Shown: piece by piece, positions 44,171 to 55,130 of the stretch
Position numbering within the stretch: the first letter of the stretch is position 1
Layout of the letters: each line of letters opens with the position of its first letter
DNA from: Hibiscus mutabilis
Taxonomy: Eukaryota > Streptophyta > Magnoliopsida > Malvales > Malvaceae
DNA length: 64,000 nucleotides
Assembly: GCA_019671005.1 (NCBI GenBank)
Contig: CM033718.1
Span: 31,512,508 to 31,576,507, forward strand
Direction of reading: 5' to 3'
Notes under the pieces: model-generated
Seen by the model: only the letters and a program-made list of their open reading frames with translations
What the model was told of the DNA's origin: nothing
The model's database searches: none
Made by a program: the position numbers and the translations under genes

Positions 44171-45478
44171 TCCTCCATCCCCGCTACATGTCATGAATTC
44201 TCTATGGCCATTTTATACATAGGGCATGGATGTCATCGGGCATATATCGCCGAAAGCTTCCAATGGGCATCGGTTTATCTTTGTAGTTATTGACTACTTC
44301 ACCAAATAGGTAAAAGCAACCACTTATGCTAATGTCACCAAATCTGTAGTTAGCAGATTCTTGACGAAAGAGATTATATATCGGTATGGATGTTGGAGAG
44401 TATCATATCTTAAAATGCATTGAAACTGAATAATAAGACCATAGACAAAATGTGCAAACAGTGTAAGATACGACATCACAATTTGTCACCATACCCCCTC
44501 AGATGAACAGAGCAGTGGAAGTGGCCAACAAGAACATTAAAAGGATTGTTGGAAAGATGACAGAAACTTACAAAGACTGGCATGAGAAGCTACCATTTGC
44601 TCTATATGCTTATCGTACATCAGTCAGAACCTCTACCGGGGCAACACCTTTTTCATTAGTTTATGGGATGGAAGTAGTACTACCCATCGAGGTCGAGATT
44701 CGTTCCTTCTGAATTTTGTCAAAATTGAAATTAGATGAAGAAGAATGGGTTCAAGCCAGATATGACCAACTGGCTTTGATTGAGGAAAAAAGACTGAAAG
44801 CCATCCAACATGGTCAAATGTAACAGAAGAGGATGATGCAAGCTTATAACAAGAAGGTTCATCCAAGAGAATTCCAAGAAGGGATCTAGTGCTGAAAAAG
44901 ATCCTACCAACTCAGAGAGATTCTTGAGGAAAATGGATGCCGAATTGGGAAGGACCTTACGGGTGAAAAAGGCCTTTTCCGGAGGAGCTTTAATCTTGGC
45001 TGAAATAGATGGTGAAGATAGAAGCAGAATGTGAAGGACCTCTATCGGAGCAACACCTTTTTCATTGGTTTATGGGATGGAAGCAGTACTACCCATCGAG
45101 GTTGAGATTCCCTCCTTTCGAATTTTGTCAAAATTGAAATTAGATGAAGCAGAATGGGTTCAAGCCAGATATGATCAACTGGCTCTGATTGAGGAAAAAA
45201 GACTGAAAGCCATCCAACATGGTCAAATGTACCAGAAGAGGATAATACAAGCTTATAACAAGAAGGTTTGCCCAAGAGAATTCCAGGAAGGGGATCTGGT
45301 GCTGCAAAAGATCCTACCAACTAAGAGATATTCTCGAGGGAAATTGATGCCGAATTAGGAACGACCTTACGTGATGAAAAAGGCCTTTTCCGAAGGAGCT
45401 TTGATCTTGGCTGAAATGGATGGTGAAGATCTGCAAAGCCTATAAATTCTGATTCAGTCAAGAAATATTTTACTTGAA
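44171..45478 (+). pseudogene. Integrase core and C-terminus of element D
   Basis: Text resumes with SLWPFYT, GMDVIGHISPKASNGHRFIF (first Asp) and VVIDYFTK. The region with the second Asp is damaged (44390-44500 is not alignable). The Glu region reads MNRAVEVANKNIKRIVGKM and GATPFSLVYGMEVVLPIEVE, followed by the C-terminal domain QKRMMQAYNKKVHPREFQEG (allowing a stop) and the end NSDSVKKYFT just before a stop at 45473-45475. A 409-bp tandem duplication (44629-45443) repeats part of this C-terminus. Confidence 0.85.
44629..45443 (+). repeat. 409-bp tandem duplication in integrase of D
   Basis: ACCTCTACCGGGGCAACACC at 44629 and ACCTCTATCGGAGCAACACC at 45038 start two copies, each ending GATGGTGAAGAT (at 45020 and 45430). 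By eye they are over 90 percent identical with scattered substitutions and single-base gaps. The first copy has a stop and an indel not in the second. They are separated by a short linker (AGAAGCAGAATGTGAAGG). Confidence 0.9.
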
Positions 45479-46375
45479 TCAAAATAAACAACAAAAAAAG
45501 AAAAAAAAAACAACGAAGTGAAAATCTGAAAGGCGCTTTGAGGGAAAAAGAGAAGAAAATAAAATGGAGGGTTCAAGATGAGAACTCGCAAAGGGCATTT
45601 TGAGGCCAAATGAGGTTTTGAGTTGAAAACCCGAAAAAGGTGGCTCAAATTTTGATCAAAAGGGGAAAAGGCATACGACGACCAGTTCCCTCGAAAACTT
45701 GGTTGCAAAAGGGGATTTCACATCTTGGCATATCCACAAAGCCCTAGAGATCTCCTAAACACATATCCGGCACAAAAGGGTTCTTGACAAGCTGATCCAG
45801 CGAGGCTCGCTCGTTCGATATCTAGGGTACCTAATTTTGTTTTTTTCCTTTATTCTCTTTTAATGTTTGCCATCTAAAAATACGAACCTTACTCTCAATA
45901 AATTCTTCATTCCATCTTATTCCTTTGTTTACACGAGTATTATACATTGACATAATGATCAGTGAGCTAACAATTTCATAAATATGAAAAGATCTCTTTA
46001 CATTGATTTTGAAAGATTCCTAAAAGTACAGGGATCAAAGGCAATTCCGACTGAAAATGGACATTTCCACAAGTAAAAAGGCTCAATAGAATAGAGACAT
46101 CACCCTTAGTCATACACCGAGGAGACGACTAGGAAATAAGGGGCAATGAATCTTTTTGTAATCCAATCAGATCTTAAGAAAATAAGGTCTGGTGACTCAA
46201 ACTAGCCAGAATTTTAACATCCAATGATGTCAATTTCAAGGCAGATACAGATGTTCAAACCGACTCCAACATCCAAACATTTTTGAATGGCATTCATGCA
46301 TTCATTAGACATAATTAAGACATGATCATTTACTAATCATAGCATCCTAAATGTGTCTGCAAAACAAGTTTTACA
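45479..46375 (+). other. 3' untranslated region of element D
   Basis: A purine-rich, non-coding stretch follows integrase (GAAAATCTGAAAGGCGCTTTG, then GAAAACTTGGTTGCAAAAGG near 45690). This layout, with a long 3' UTR before a minisatellite, occurs in Tat-type elements. No ORF with recognisable text. Confidence 0.6.
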
Positions 46376-47056
46376 GATTCTATCTCTCCGACAAGTGGTA
46401 GAACAGATCAACTCAACATCGAATAGACAAAATCACAAGTTCATCTCCCTGAAGTTGTTGTGAAATGAGCACGATAGTAAACTCATCTCCCTGAAGATAT
46501 AGTGGAATGAGTACAACAACAAGTGCAGCTCCCTAAAGTTGTAGTGGAATGAATACAATCACTAGTTCATCTCCCTATTGATGCAGTGGAATGAACCCGA
46601 CAACAAATTTGTCTCCCTAAATTTGTAGTGCAACAAATGAAATCACAAGTTTGTCTCCTCGAGGATGCAATGGAATGAACGCGATGACAAACCTGTCTCC
46701 CTGAATTAGTAGTGGAACAGACAAAGCAACGATCTCATCTCCCTAAAAATGCAGCGGGATGAGCATGGTTCCAAATTCATCTCCCTGAGGATGCAGTGGA
46801 ATGAATAAACTAGTAAGTTCATCTCCTTGAGGAAGCAGCGGAATGGACACCGAGAGTCGTCTCCCTGAATTTTCAATGGAATAGACAAAGCTATGATAGA
46901 CTCGTATTCTTGAAATTGTAGCGGAATAGCTATAACAAAAATTTCATCTCCTTGAGGATGCAGTGGAATAAATACACTAGCAAGTTTATATCCCTAAAAC
47001 TGCGGTAGAATAAACACAACAACAGATCCTGTCTCCTTGAGAATACAATGAAATGG
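46376..47056 (+). repeat. 58-bp degenerate minisatellite in the 3' UTR of D
   Basis: About eleven to twelve tandem copies of a unit of roughly 58 bp. The core reads CTCATCTCCCTGAAGNTGNA followed by GTGGAATGARCNCNA..., with starts at about 46439, 46483, 46524, 46569, 46612, 46652, 46696, 46739 and onward. Copies have diverged by many substitutions. Pyrimidine-rich CTCCCTGA and purine-rich GTGGAATGA alternate, so the strand is asymmetric. Confidence 0.85.
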
Positions 47057-47175
47057 ATCACCCGGTTTACCTTTTCAAGAGCAGAGAAGAAAATCGAAGA
47101 CAGAAGACGTCATATAGAGTACAGCCAAACTAGGTCGGACATAATTGGTTCTTTTAATCTTTTCTCTATTACCGT
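47057..47175 (+). other. Short segment between minisatellite and first LTR of D
   Basis: Includes a purine-rich run (AGCAGAGAAGAAAATCGAAG at 47081) that may be a degenerate polypurine tract, and then pyrimidine-rich DNA up to the LTR start at 47176. No clear tract touches the LTR. Confidence 0.45.
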
Positions 47176-49005
47176 TGTAGTAACCCATTTAGTCTGGGCC
47201 ACTCAAGCCCATTACATATATTATAACCCAAATACACCCATTAAACCTAACAAAATACCCATTACAATAAATAGCCCAGTATCCATTAAAGTAAACCCAC
47301 CAGGCCCATAACCTAAACTAAACCCTAGCTAACCTTAACCCTAATCATCAACCGCTGTCGTCATTTGACTCCAAGCCACACCGTCGCCACCTTACCAGCC
47401 CCAAGCTACTGCCGACAAGCCTGGTAACCCAGATAATTATCGCCACCGCCCTCACCCCATCCTTTTAAGCACCTCGGCCTTATCCCCTATCACCACTGCA
47501 TAAGCAACAAAATCACAATCTGCCACCTACCCCCATACTTTCTAGATCACCCGAACCATATCCCTTTAAAAGGGATTCAAACCGCAGGAGAAACGGGAGA
47601 TTAGAGATTGGAATCGAACAAAAGAAGAAAAAAGAAAGAAAAAGAAGGAAAAAAGGTAAAAAAATCTATAAACCTTTCAGTTTACCTTAGATCTAAGGAG
47701 TTAGGAGTGTATTTAAGAAGAACCCACCTAAAATCTGGCTTTAGAAACCAAAACTGAACCGTTTGGCCTCCTTGCATGATCTTCGGCCGTCGTTCGCGGT
47801 GGTTCTCCGTCGCCGGTGAACGGCAGCGTGCGGCGGTTCTTGGCCGGCAACTGGGCAGGCAGAGAGACGAGCGAGAGAGAGTTGACAGAGTTTTGTAATC
47901 TTTTTTTTTAGTTATCAGATGAAATGAATTTTTTTGGTGAAATATGGATATTTATAGGCGGATGAAACAACGCTGTTTTAGGCCCTGCTTTACCCGCGTG
48001 CAGACCCGACCCGAATGACAGAATCCACGATTTTTAATGGAATGGGATAATTGCAACTTCATTCCCTCTGCATTCGTATCCTTACAATTTTTGTTGTTTA
48101 TTTTTTGCTTCCTTTCGTTTTGCTCACTGTTTTTTTTACATTTATTAATTTTATACATGTGTTATTATTATGTATTTTATTTTAATATAGTATCTTACAA
48201 CATATATAAGTAAAATTTTCCAATACATATATATAACGTATAAAATATGTAAATTATGCGTATATGGTATTATATTTAATTATAATATATATGTAAAGTA
48301 AATTGATTTGCTTTTATACGTATACACGTATATATGTAGAGTAAATATGTATAGTATCATAATATATATGTAAAGTATGATACAAATGTAAATTATAATA
48401 TATCTAACTTTGTTATATACGTATAGTCACATATGTTTAAAATTTTCACATATATATGTTTGCTAATTGCTTTCTATGTTTACATTACATATTCGTACAT
48501 ATATTTATCTTGCATTCATAATTTTCTTTGTAGGGATTATCGTGAAAAACGTACCTCGAGCGTAAGGGGTACTGCTTTCTGTTAGTCTCTATTACAAAAT
48601 ATTATTTTTAATTCTAAATTATAATTTTCAAAATAGATCCCTTTTATTCGAGAATCTAACGGAAATTATTCCCCGGGCGTTGGGTTGTAAATTTCTTTCA
48701 TATGAAGAGATATTTTTTAAAATATTTTGAGGGATCACAATTTCTAAATTAATTTCGGATTCTTAATTTCCATCATTAAAAGAATATGTAATCGACTAGG
48801 TACTAATTTTTTAGCGTTGTGGGGGTGCTCACCTTTCCTCATGCTTAACCGACTCTCGAACCTATTTTTTTTGTTTCGCAGACCAAAACTTGTTGTTTTA
48901 ATAAAAATGACAAAAACAAGTTTTATTAAAATAACTGGGTTTTCAGATGATCCAATCTCACCTAAACTAAAATTAAAAATATTGGTGGCGACTCCCCGTT
49001 GTTAA
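47176..49005 (+). repeat. First Tat/Ogre-type LTR after D
   Basis: Starts TGTAGTAACCCATTTAGTCT and ends near ACTCCCCGTTGTTAAA. It shares with the second LTR (49040-51011) the CCCAAATACCC head, the GAGATTAGAGA block, the CGTGAAAAACGTACCTCGA block and the GGTGGCGACTCC block. Length about 1,830 bp; the last 50-bp block before the end is missing relative to the second LTR. It is diverged, with many differences, so the two LTRs are not a young pair. Confidence 0.75.
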
Positions 49006-49039
49006 AGCCGTCATACAACAATGAGCAAAGAGGGGCAGT
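49006..49039 (+). other. 34-bp spacer with polypurine tract between the two LTRs
   Basis: Contains CATACAACAATGAGCAAAGA and GGGGCAG directly before the next LTR. The CAAAGAGGGGCAG run is a good polypurine tract. So an entire internal region is reduced to a few dozen bases between two LTRs. Confidence 0.6.
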
Positions 49040-50101
49040 TGTAATAACCAAATCAGTTTGGGTCTTAAAACCCATTACATATATATTATACAACCCAAAT
49101 ACCCATATCCATATACAACCCAACACCCAAATAACCAAACCCATAACCCATTACATCAGGCCTAATAACCCATATAAACCAAACCCTAATACACAAAACC
49201 CTAGCTGCTCTCACCAAGCCGCCGCCGCCCGTCTAAAGTTGTGCTGCCATTGATCTCCCCGGCTCCAACAGTTGCTTTTAAAGCCTAAAAATTATTACCC
49301 AGTCAAATTTGCCGCCCTTACCCTCCTTTTAAATCTCATATCTTTATCTATTTCTGCCACCACCGCGCGAACCCGACAACCACAAATTGCCATTTGTCCC
49401 TCCCCTTCAAGATCATCCAAATCGCAACCCTTATAAAAGAGGGGTCGGCCTACAAAACAGAGATTAGAGACTATTAAGAAAAGATCGAACCAAATAAACA
49501 AAAAATACAAAAAAAAAGAAAACAAGAAGATCGAAACATAAAAGAAAAAATAGATCAAAAAAAGGTAAAAAAAATATAAAAAACGGTTTGGATTTTCTTA
49601 GATCTATGAAAATAGAGGGGAAATTAAGAAAAAAGAACCTTAGATCTGATCTTAGGAGCTGAAACTAAAACGAACCATCTACTTTGCATGTACTTCGGCC
49701 ACCGTTCGCGGCGTTGCTCTATCGCCGGCGAACGGCGGCACGCGACGACAGACATGATGGCCCCTCGGCGGTAATGGGTTCGGACAAAGAGAGTGAGGGA
49801 GAGGGTTGAGTGAATTTGAGAGAACTTAAAAGTTTTTTTTAAAACTCAGGGAACAAATGAATTTTTTTGACAAGATTTTGGCTATTTATATGGCTTCCAA
49901 AACGACGTCATTTTGGCATAAGCTCTCAAGCCCAAAAAAACGACGTCGTTTTGGCTCTTGTATCCTAATATGAGACCCGACTCGGGACTCAGGAGAATCC
50001 GCGTGTTTTTTAACAAAATGAGGAAATTACAGCTTCGTCCCTCCGTCTTTTATATCCTTGCAGATTTACACTTTAATTTTCATTTTGTTACATTTCAATC
50101 C

Positions 50102-50143
<42 letters not shown>

Positions 50144-51011
50144 GGTACACTGTTATACTATTACATATCTTACATACTATTATTATATTATATATCACAT
50201 TATTATATTATAATTTAATATTATTATGTTATATATTAAAACATCATTAATATTATTTCCATTTATTAAAGTTATATATATTATTATTATTGTTTTCATT
50301 TATTAATGCTATATATATATATTATAATACTACTATTATTGTTATTAATTATCGCTATTATTGATGCAATTATATTTTATATTATTGTTATTAGTGTTAT
50401 TATAATTAATAATATTTACTTACTTATAGTTCGATAAATATATATTCGTATACATCTTTTACATGTTTTAATCGAATTTTAAATTAAACCTTTTTATTAG
50501 GGATTCTCGTGAAAAAACGTACCTCGAACATAAGTGGTGCCGCTTTCCGTTAGTCCCTATTACAAAATATCATTTTAAATTCTAAATTATAATTTTCAAA
50601 ACAGGTTCCCTTCATTCGGAATCGAACGGAAATTATGCCCCGGCTGTAGGGGTGTAAATTCCTTTCATACACAAATATTCTTTTAAATATTTTAAAGGAT
50701 CACAAATTTTAAATTAAATTCGAATTCTTAATTTCTATCATTTAGACAATACGTAATCGACCATGTACCAATTTTGGGCGTTGTGGGGTGCTCATCCTTC
50801 CCCACATGTAACTGACTCCCGAACCTATTTTTCTAGTTTTTGCAGACCCAAACTCGTTTTAATAAGATGACACAAAAACATGTTTTATTAAAATAATCGA
50901 GTTTTCAGGTGATCCAATCGCACCTAAAATAAAAAAAATGATGCCAACTCTATCCTAAATATTTTTCGTAAAAACGTGTCAAACACCACCGCAGGCGAGA
51001 CCGTTGTTACA
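49040..51011 (+). repeat. Second Tat/Ogre-type LTR
   Basis: Starts TGTAATAACCAAATCAG and ends CCGTTGTTACA; 1,972 bp. The start TGTAATAAC and the end GTTGTTACA are near-perfect inverted repeats, which supports these bounds. An alternative end at about 50937, with the ATGCCAACTC text read as a decayed primer site, is possible but less consistent. Contains an (ATT)n microsatellite. Confidence 0.7.
50103..50139 (+). repeat. (ATT)n microsatellite
   Basis: About twelve repeats of TTA/ATT in the second LTR, absent from the first LTR, so it expanded after the copies diverged. Confidence 0.95.
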
Positions 51012-52182
51012 AAAAAAATTGAAGTTTAAAAAATATTTTTCAAAATAGGAACTTAAATTTAAAAATATTCAGCGCCATAAAATTTGATCCTCGAACATCT
51101 ACACCGCTTCCAACGCATTCAATCTATCATCGCTTTTTTTAACATAAGAAATATTTTCATTTCATCAAATCAAGCCGCTATCAAAGTGGAAATACAAACG
51201 TCCCTCAACGCAAGAAGGGATAAACAACAAAAAACATAAATAGAGCAAACAAAGGCCATAAATCATTTGTCAATAGCGAACAGAAACAACAAAAGCAGAA
51301 AAAACACAGCCACGAACAGCCACAAACATGATGAAAGTGAAAATGAATCAGGAAAATCACTGACCCTCTCGTAGATTAAACCGCTTTTATGACTCTGCGA
51401 CGGCTTTGAAGAAATCTTGGTCAGGAAATCATGTCTAAGAGAACTCCAGGGTTGGAGATTGGTATCCTCATTAGGAACCAGTAAGGACCTATTCATTAGT
51501 CAGTTTGCTAATTCTTCCTCAAATACGAAAGAGGCAGGAAGTAATAGAGCTCGACATAACTAGTCATGATGAGTTATAAAGAGATAAATCTCCCCCTTTT
51601 ATAATCAACACTCCAGCTTTGGAACAAATAGATGGACAGAGAAGAAAACATCAGCGAAACGAAGTAGGTCACGTTGGAGGATATGTTGAAATATGAATCA
51701 GTGAAAAAAAGGCTCAAGTGATGGTCGATGGTTTTGGAGAAGCATCGGAGGGCAGGGGCCAACAGACCTTCCAAGGCTGGATTTGTAACCAGGATGGGGG
51801 AAAAATAAATGGTGCGAAGGATGTCAAACCCTCATAATCCGTTGACGTCAGGCTCAAATCATTGCCTCCCAAACCTCTATGGCGCCGGAGGACCACCCAA
51901 TAGAATTTAAGAAAAAAGTACTCCATCGAACTTTCAAAGGGGGTCCATAAACGAAGGCCAAAAATGAAAAAGGTGGAAGAACTAATCTATTGGCAATAGA
52001 TTAGAGGGATGGTTTTCGAAAGACGGGCGGTCTCCAACGAGGCCTACACCACCGGAGAAGGGACTCTCAGAAACTAAAAAATGAGAGTGAAAATTGTTGG
52101 TAACAACACTAGCACTATGCTTTTAAGATTTATAATCTCTCATTGCCTTAAGCTATCTCTTTTATTTGTTTTCATTTTTTAT
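51012..52182 (-). other. Unassigned region with short minus-strand frames
   Basis: The minus strand has open frames 51926-51714 (MEYFFLKFYWVVLRRHRGLG), 51774-51574 and 51496-51263; the last ends in a strongly hydrophobic stretch (SSCLWLFVAVFFLLLLFLFA) that looks like one membrane segment. No element protein or host gene family is recognised. The sequence is less AT-rich than what follows and contains codon-like text with few repeats, so it could be a decayed gene or a non-LTR element. No splice-consistent gene model could be made. Confidence 0.35.
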
Positions 52183-52687
52183 GGGAAAAATTACTCCAGT
52201 GACTACCTAACTATTGGTCGCGACCTGTTTTGACCACCCAACTAAAAAATTCAAAATTTGACCACCCAACTATTTAAATAGACTTATTTTGACCACCGAC
52301 CGTTAAAATCTAACAGAACGATGACGTAGCCGTTAAAGTTAAATTTGTATAATTACACATTTGGTCCTTGTTAGTTCCTTATTATATCAATTTAGTCCTA
52401 ATTTTAATTTAAATAAATAAAATTAATCAACCAATCGGGTGGTCAAAATAGGTCTATTTAAATTAAAATTATGACTAAATTGATATAATAAGGAATTAAC
52501 AAGGACCAAATGTGTAATTATACAAATTTAACTTTAACGGCCACGTCATCGTTATGTTAGATTTTAACGGACGGTGGTCAAAATAGGTCTATTTAAATAG
52601 TTGGGTGATCGAATTTTAAATTTTTTTAGTTTGGTGGTCAAAACAGGTCGCGACCAATAGTTGAGTGGTCACTGAGGTAGTTTTCCC
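52183..52687. mobile_element. 505-bp foldback MITE
   Basis: The two halves are inverted repeats almost end to end. Left reads GGGAAAAATTACTCCAGTG, CTATTGGTCGCGACCTG and TTTTGACCACCCAACT; the right end gives the same words in reverse complement. The centre is near 52440. No coding capacity. Terminal GGGAAAA resembles Mutator-like TIRs, but I found no convincing 9-bp duplication (ATTTTTTAT left, TTTGTATGA right). Confidence 0.85.
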
Positions 52688-53894
52688 TTTGTATGATGGG
52701 TGATTATTGAACGGTTGTTTTATAGATGATATTTCTGAGTGACTTTTTGAAATTTAAATTTATATATTATTATTATTTTATAAAAGCCAACAAAATTGTG
52801 CAAATGTTTTTACCTTTATACTACCTACCAATAATTTGAAGATATTAAGCGTTTAAGTATATTCGATACACATCTTCATATATTGCACTATTGATAGTCC
52901 AATCAAGTTATAACTTTTACCTTTTATTTTTTTATTTATCTTTAAGCTTTTACCTTTTACTTTTAGATTTAAAGAATAATATATATATATATATATATGA
53001 TTTGAAATTTGAAACTATATATTTAAAGTTTTTATATTTCCTTAAAAAATGTATATTTTTAGAATCATAGATAATTTAATAAAACTGTGAATGTTGAGAT
53101 ATAAATGTGTTGAATTTTTTAGAACTAAAACTAAATTGACATAACTCGTAAAAGTTGAATGTTCAATTCTTTTTCTTTCTTTTCGATCCCACCAATGAAA
53201 ACTATTTCTTTTAATTAGAATACCTACAAGTTACAATGATCTCAAACTCTTCAAATTTAAAAAATGCAATCAAATGAGACAAAAATGGTTATATTATATT
53301 AATTGGCCTAAAAAGTACAAGGATTTGAAAGAAGCCTGCAATATTGGCACTTGCTAATGGTACAAATCAGGGACCGAAAAAAATGTGAATAAATCATACG
53401 AAGCCTGAACTTTAGCTAGTTTAAGAGTTAAGCGTGAGACTGTGGGATTGCCGCTTGAAGCTGACCCTTTTATTCTCTTTTTCAGCCGTCACATTCATCT
53501 GTACATTTGTCGCGGTAAACCGAGGTGGTCTTGGTCCAACATTTGATTCAATATTCAACGATTTGGTAATATCTCTATTTATTTATTTATTTTAAAAAGT
53601 AAGATTCGAAACATAAATTTCAAAATAAAGTGGGGAGAGATGGCAGTGCCGACAGCAGAAGTTTGTCAATGTGGCGTGAAATTTGGAAAGGGACAAAGGA
53701 TTGCATAATTGCTTGGGGGTTTCAACTTTGTGTGTGTATGCTATATGAAATATTAGAGAAGAGATTGGAAGGGGATGTAATCAAAGAAAAGAAAGAAAGT
53801 GATGGTTAATTAAGCGGGATGGGGTCATCGTGTATAAAGAAGTAGGACAGTTTGTCATGTGTAGCACATGAATTGCGAAACCTTTGCCCTCCTT

Positions 53895-53929
<35 letters not shown>

Positions 53930-54371
53930 TTATTTCCTTCTTAATGAAAAAGAGAACCCTATGCGTGTCCCACTCCCGTCCTTTGTGTTTATAATTAAGG
54001 GAAAATTACTTATTTGAGCCGCGTGTCATTTGAAGCTAACCATTGTAGTTTGTTATATATGTTGTCTATGACGTATGTAATTTTTTTTTAACAATTTCTA
54101 TTAGGAGAAGCGTGAGGAATTTATTCTTATTTATTGAGTTTTGAATTCACATTTTAAGAGAAATGGAAAGTATGAATTAAAAGCTATAATCATTTAGTCT
54201 AAAAATTGTTGATATGAGGTAAGAAATTTTAAATCTATTACATTATGAAGTCAACTAGTGACCTTTCAATTAATCTAATTGTTAATTTTTGCATTAAATG
54301 TTAAGTTTGGATCTAATAGGAACACATTTAAAAAGGATACAGATCAAATAGTTCGGAACTGATAGGAGCAT
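52688..54371. other. AT-rich intergenic DNA
   Basis: No reading frame of note or recognised repeat apart from a (TA)n run at 52979-52998 and a (TTTA)n microsatellite. 53640-53840 is less AT-rich and could be the remnant of a gene end, but I see no coding or splice pattern. Confidence 0.5.
53897..53931 (+). repeat. (TTTA)n microsatellite
   Basis: About eight to nine copies of TTTA/TTAT. Confidence 0.95.
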
Positions 54372-55130
54372 ATTTTAAAAAATTTATGAGTATAGAACGG
54401 GCGACGCACACCAATACACACCACTAATGTTATACAATGCTACACACTATTAATTTTTTTAATAATTTTTAAATAAATATTAAAAGTTTCAAGGACTTAA
54501 CATGCAACTAATCATATTCAAAACAAAGTTAGAATTTATATCAAATAATCTTTCATCCTTTTGTACCAAATCCAAATTCTCCAAAGTCTGGTTGTTTGAC
54601 TTGGTTTAATTATCAAGAACCTGTTTTCGAACTTCGTTGAATTTATTGGCCCCTCCTCCGTTGAGAGCCTCGAGAAGTCTTTGTTGCTTGTTATTGGTGA
54701 TGGCTTCGAGATTTTGTAAAGGAGAAACTGATACTGAAACTGAAGCTCCATTGATGGTGGGTGCTCAGGTTTTCGTAGAGCATAAACGTTGAAGCAATTG
54801 GTATATAACTGGAGCTTCACAAATATTTTCTTCTTCTCTCTGATAAAATGCGGTATTCATGAAAATCTAAGTGAAGAACGATGATTTAGGTGCATAAGTG
54901 CAGAAACTATATAATAACATGTTTTATTTCTGGGGAATGAGTTTTGTATTTGTACAAAAAGATGAAAGGTTATTCGATCCAATTTTAACTTTTATTTTGA
55001 AACATAGTTAATTGCATGATGAGTCATTAAAAAACTTTAATATTTTTTTAAGGTCATTAAAAAATTTAATGGTTAATTGTATAGCATTAGTAGTGTGCAA
55101 TACGCCCGTTCTAAAATTTTCCTTAAAAAA
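54372..55130. mobile_element. TIR element with internal minus-strand frame
   Basis: Left terminus shows TAGAACGGGCGACGCACACC with CACTAATGTTATACAATG; the right terminus, reverse-complemented, shows TAGAACGGGCGTATTGCACA with CTACTAATGCTATACAAT. This gives inverted ends of about 70 bp around a 600-bp non-palindromic centre with higher GC content. This is the form of a non-autonomous DNA transposon that has picked up other DNA. Exact ends and target duplication are unresolved. Confidence 0.65.
54536..54820 (-). pseudogene. Possible captured coding fragment inside the TIR element
   Basis: The minus strand is open for 94 codons (MKLQLYTNCFNVYALRKPEH). Another minus-strand frame reads NLEAITNNKQQRLLEALNGG followed by KFNEVRKQVLDN and looks more protein-like: amphipathic, with no low complexity. 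Neither is recognised. GC content is higher than in the flanks. A captured exon is the most natural reading, but a random frame cannot be excluded. Confidence 0.35.

Larger units (their letters stand above)
9329..51011 (+). mobile_element. Tat/Ogre-type Ty3/gypsy element D, nested with three insertions
   Basis: Reconstructing the order by skipping younger insertions gives ORF1 (9370-11466), gag (11743-12962, 28538-29420), protease (29431-29981), a Gly-rich linker (30057-30584), RT (31131-31670, 38997-39300), RT-linked RNase H, a second archaeal-type RNase H (39830-40480), integrase (40487-40690, 44171-45478), a long 3' untranslated region with a minisatellite, and LTRs. A large ORF upstream of gag and the second RNase H are hallmarks of the Tat/Ogre lineage (family knowledge). 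No plus-strand 5' LTR is present; instead an inverted LTR fragment precedes the leader. All ORFs contain stops, so it is inactive. Confidence 0.85.

Noticed and set aside
45454..45708. 84-codon minus-strand frame rich in Phe and Ser
   Set aside because: It is the opposite strand of a purine-rich 3' UTR in element D.
47048..47311. 87-codon frame spanning the end of D and LTR start
   Set aside because: It crosses a non-coding 3' UTR and LTR and shows low-complexity Pro/Asn text.
48984..49000. GGTGGCGACTCC as a primer-binding site just after an LTR end
   Set aside because: The same block occurs about 70 bp before the end of the second LTR (50940), and the inverted TGTAATAAC/GTTGTTACA ends argue that it lies inside the LTR. 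I kept this as an alternative only.
53640..53840. A possible host gene end in less AT-rich DNA
   Set aside because: No reading frame over 50 codons, no splice pattern and no recognisable protein.
54001..54060. GGGAAAATTACTTATTTGAG as the end of another MITE
   Set aside because: It resembles the end of the 52183 element, but no inverted partner was found within 1 kb.
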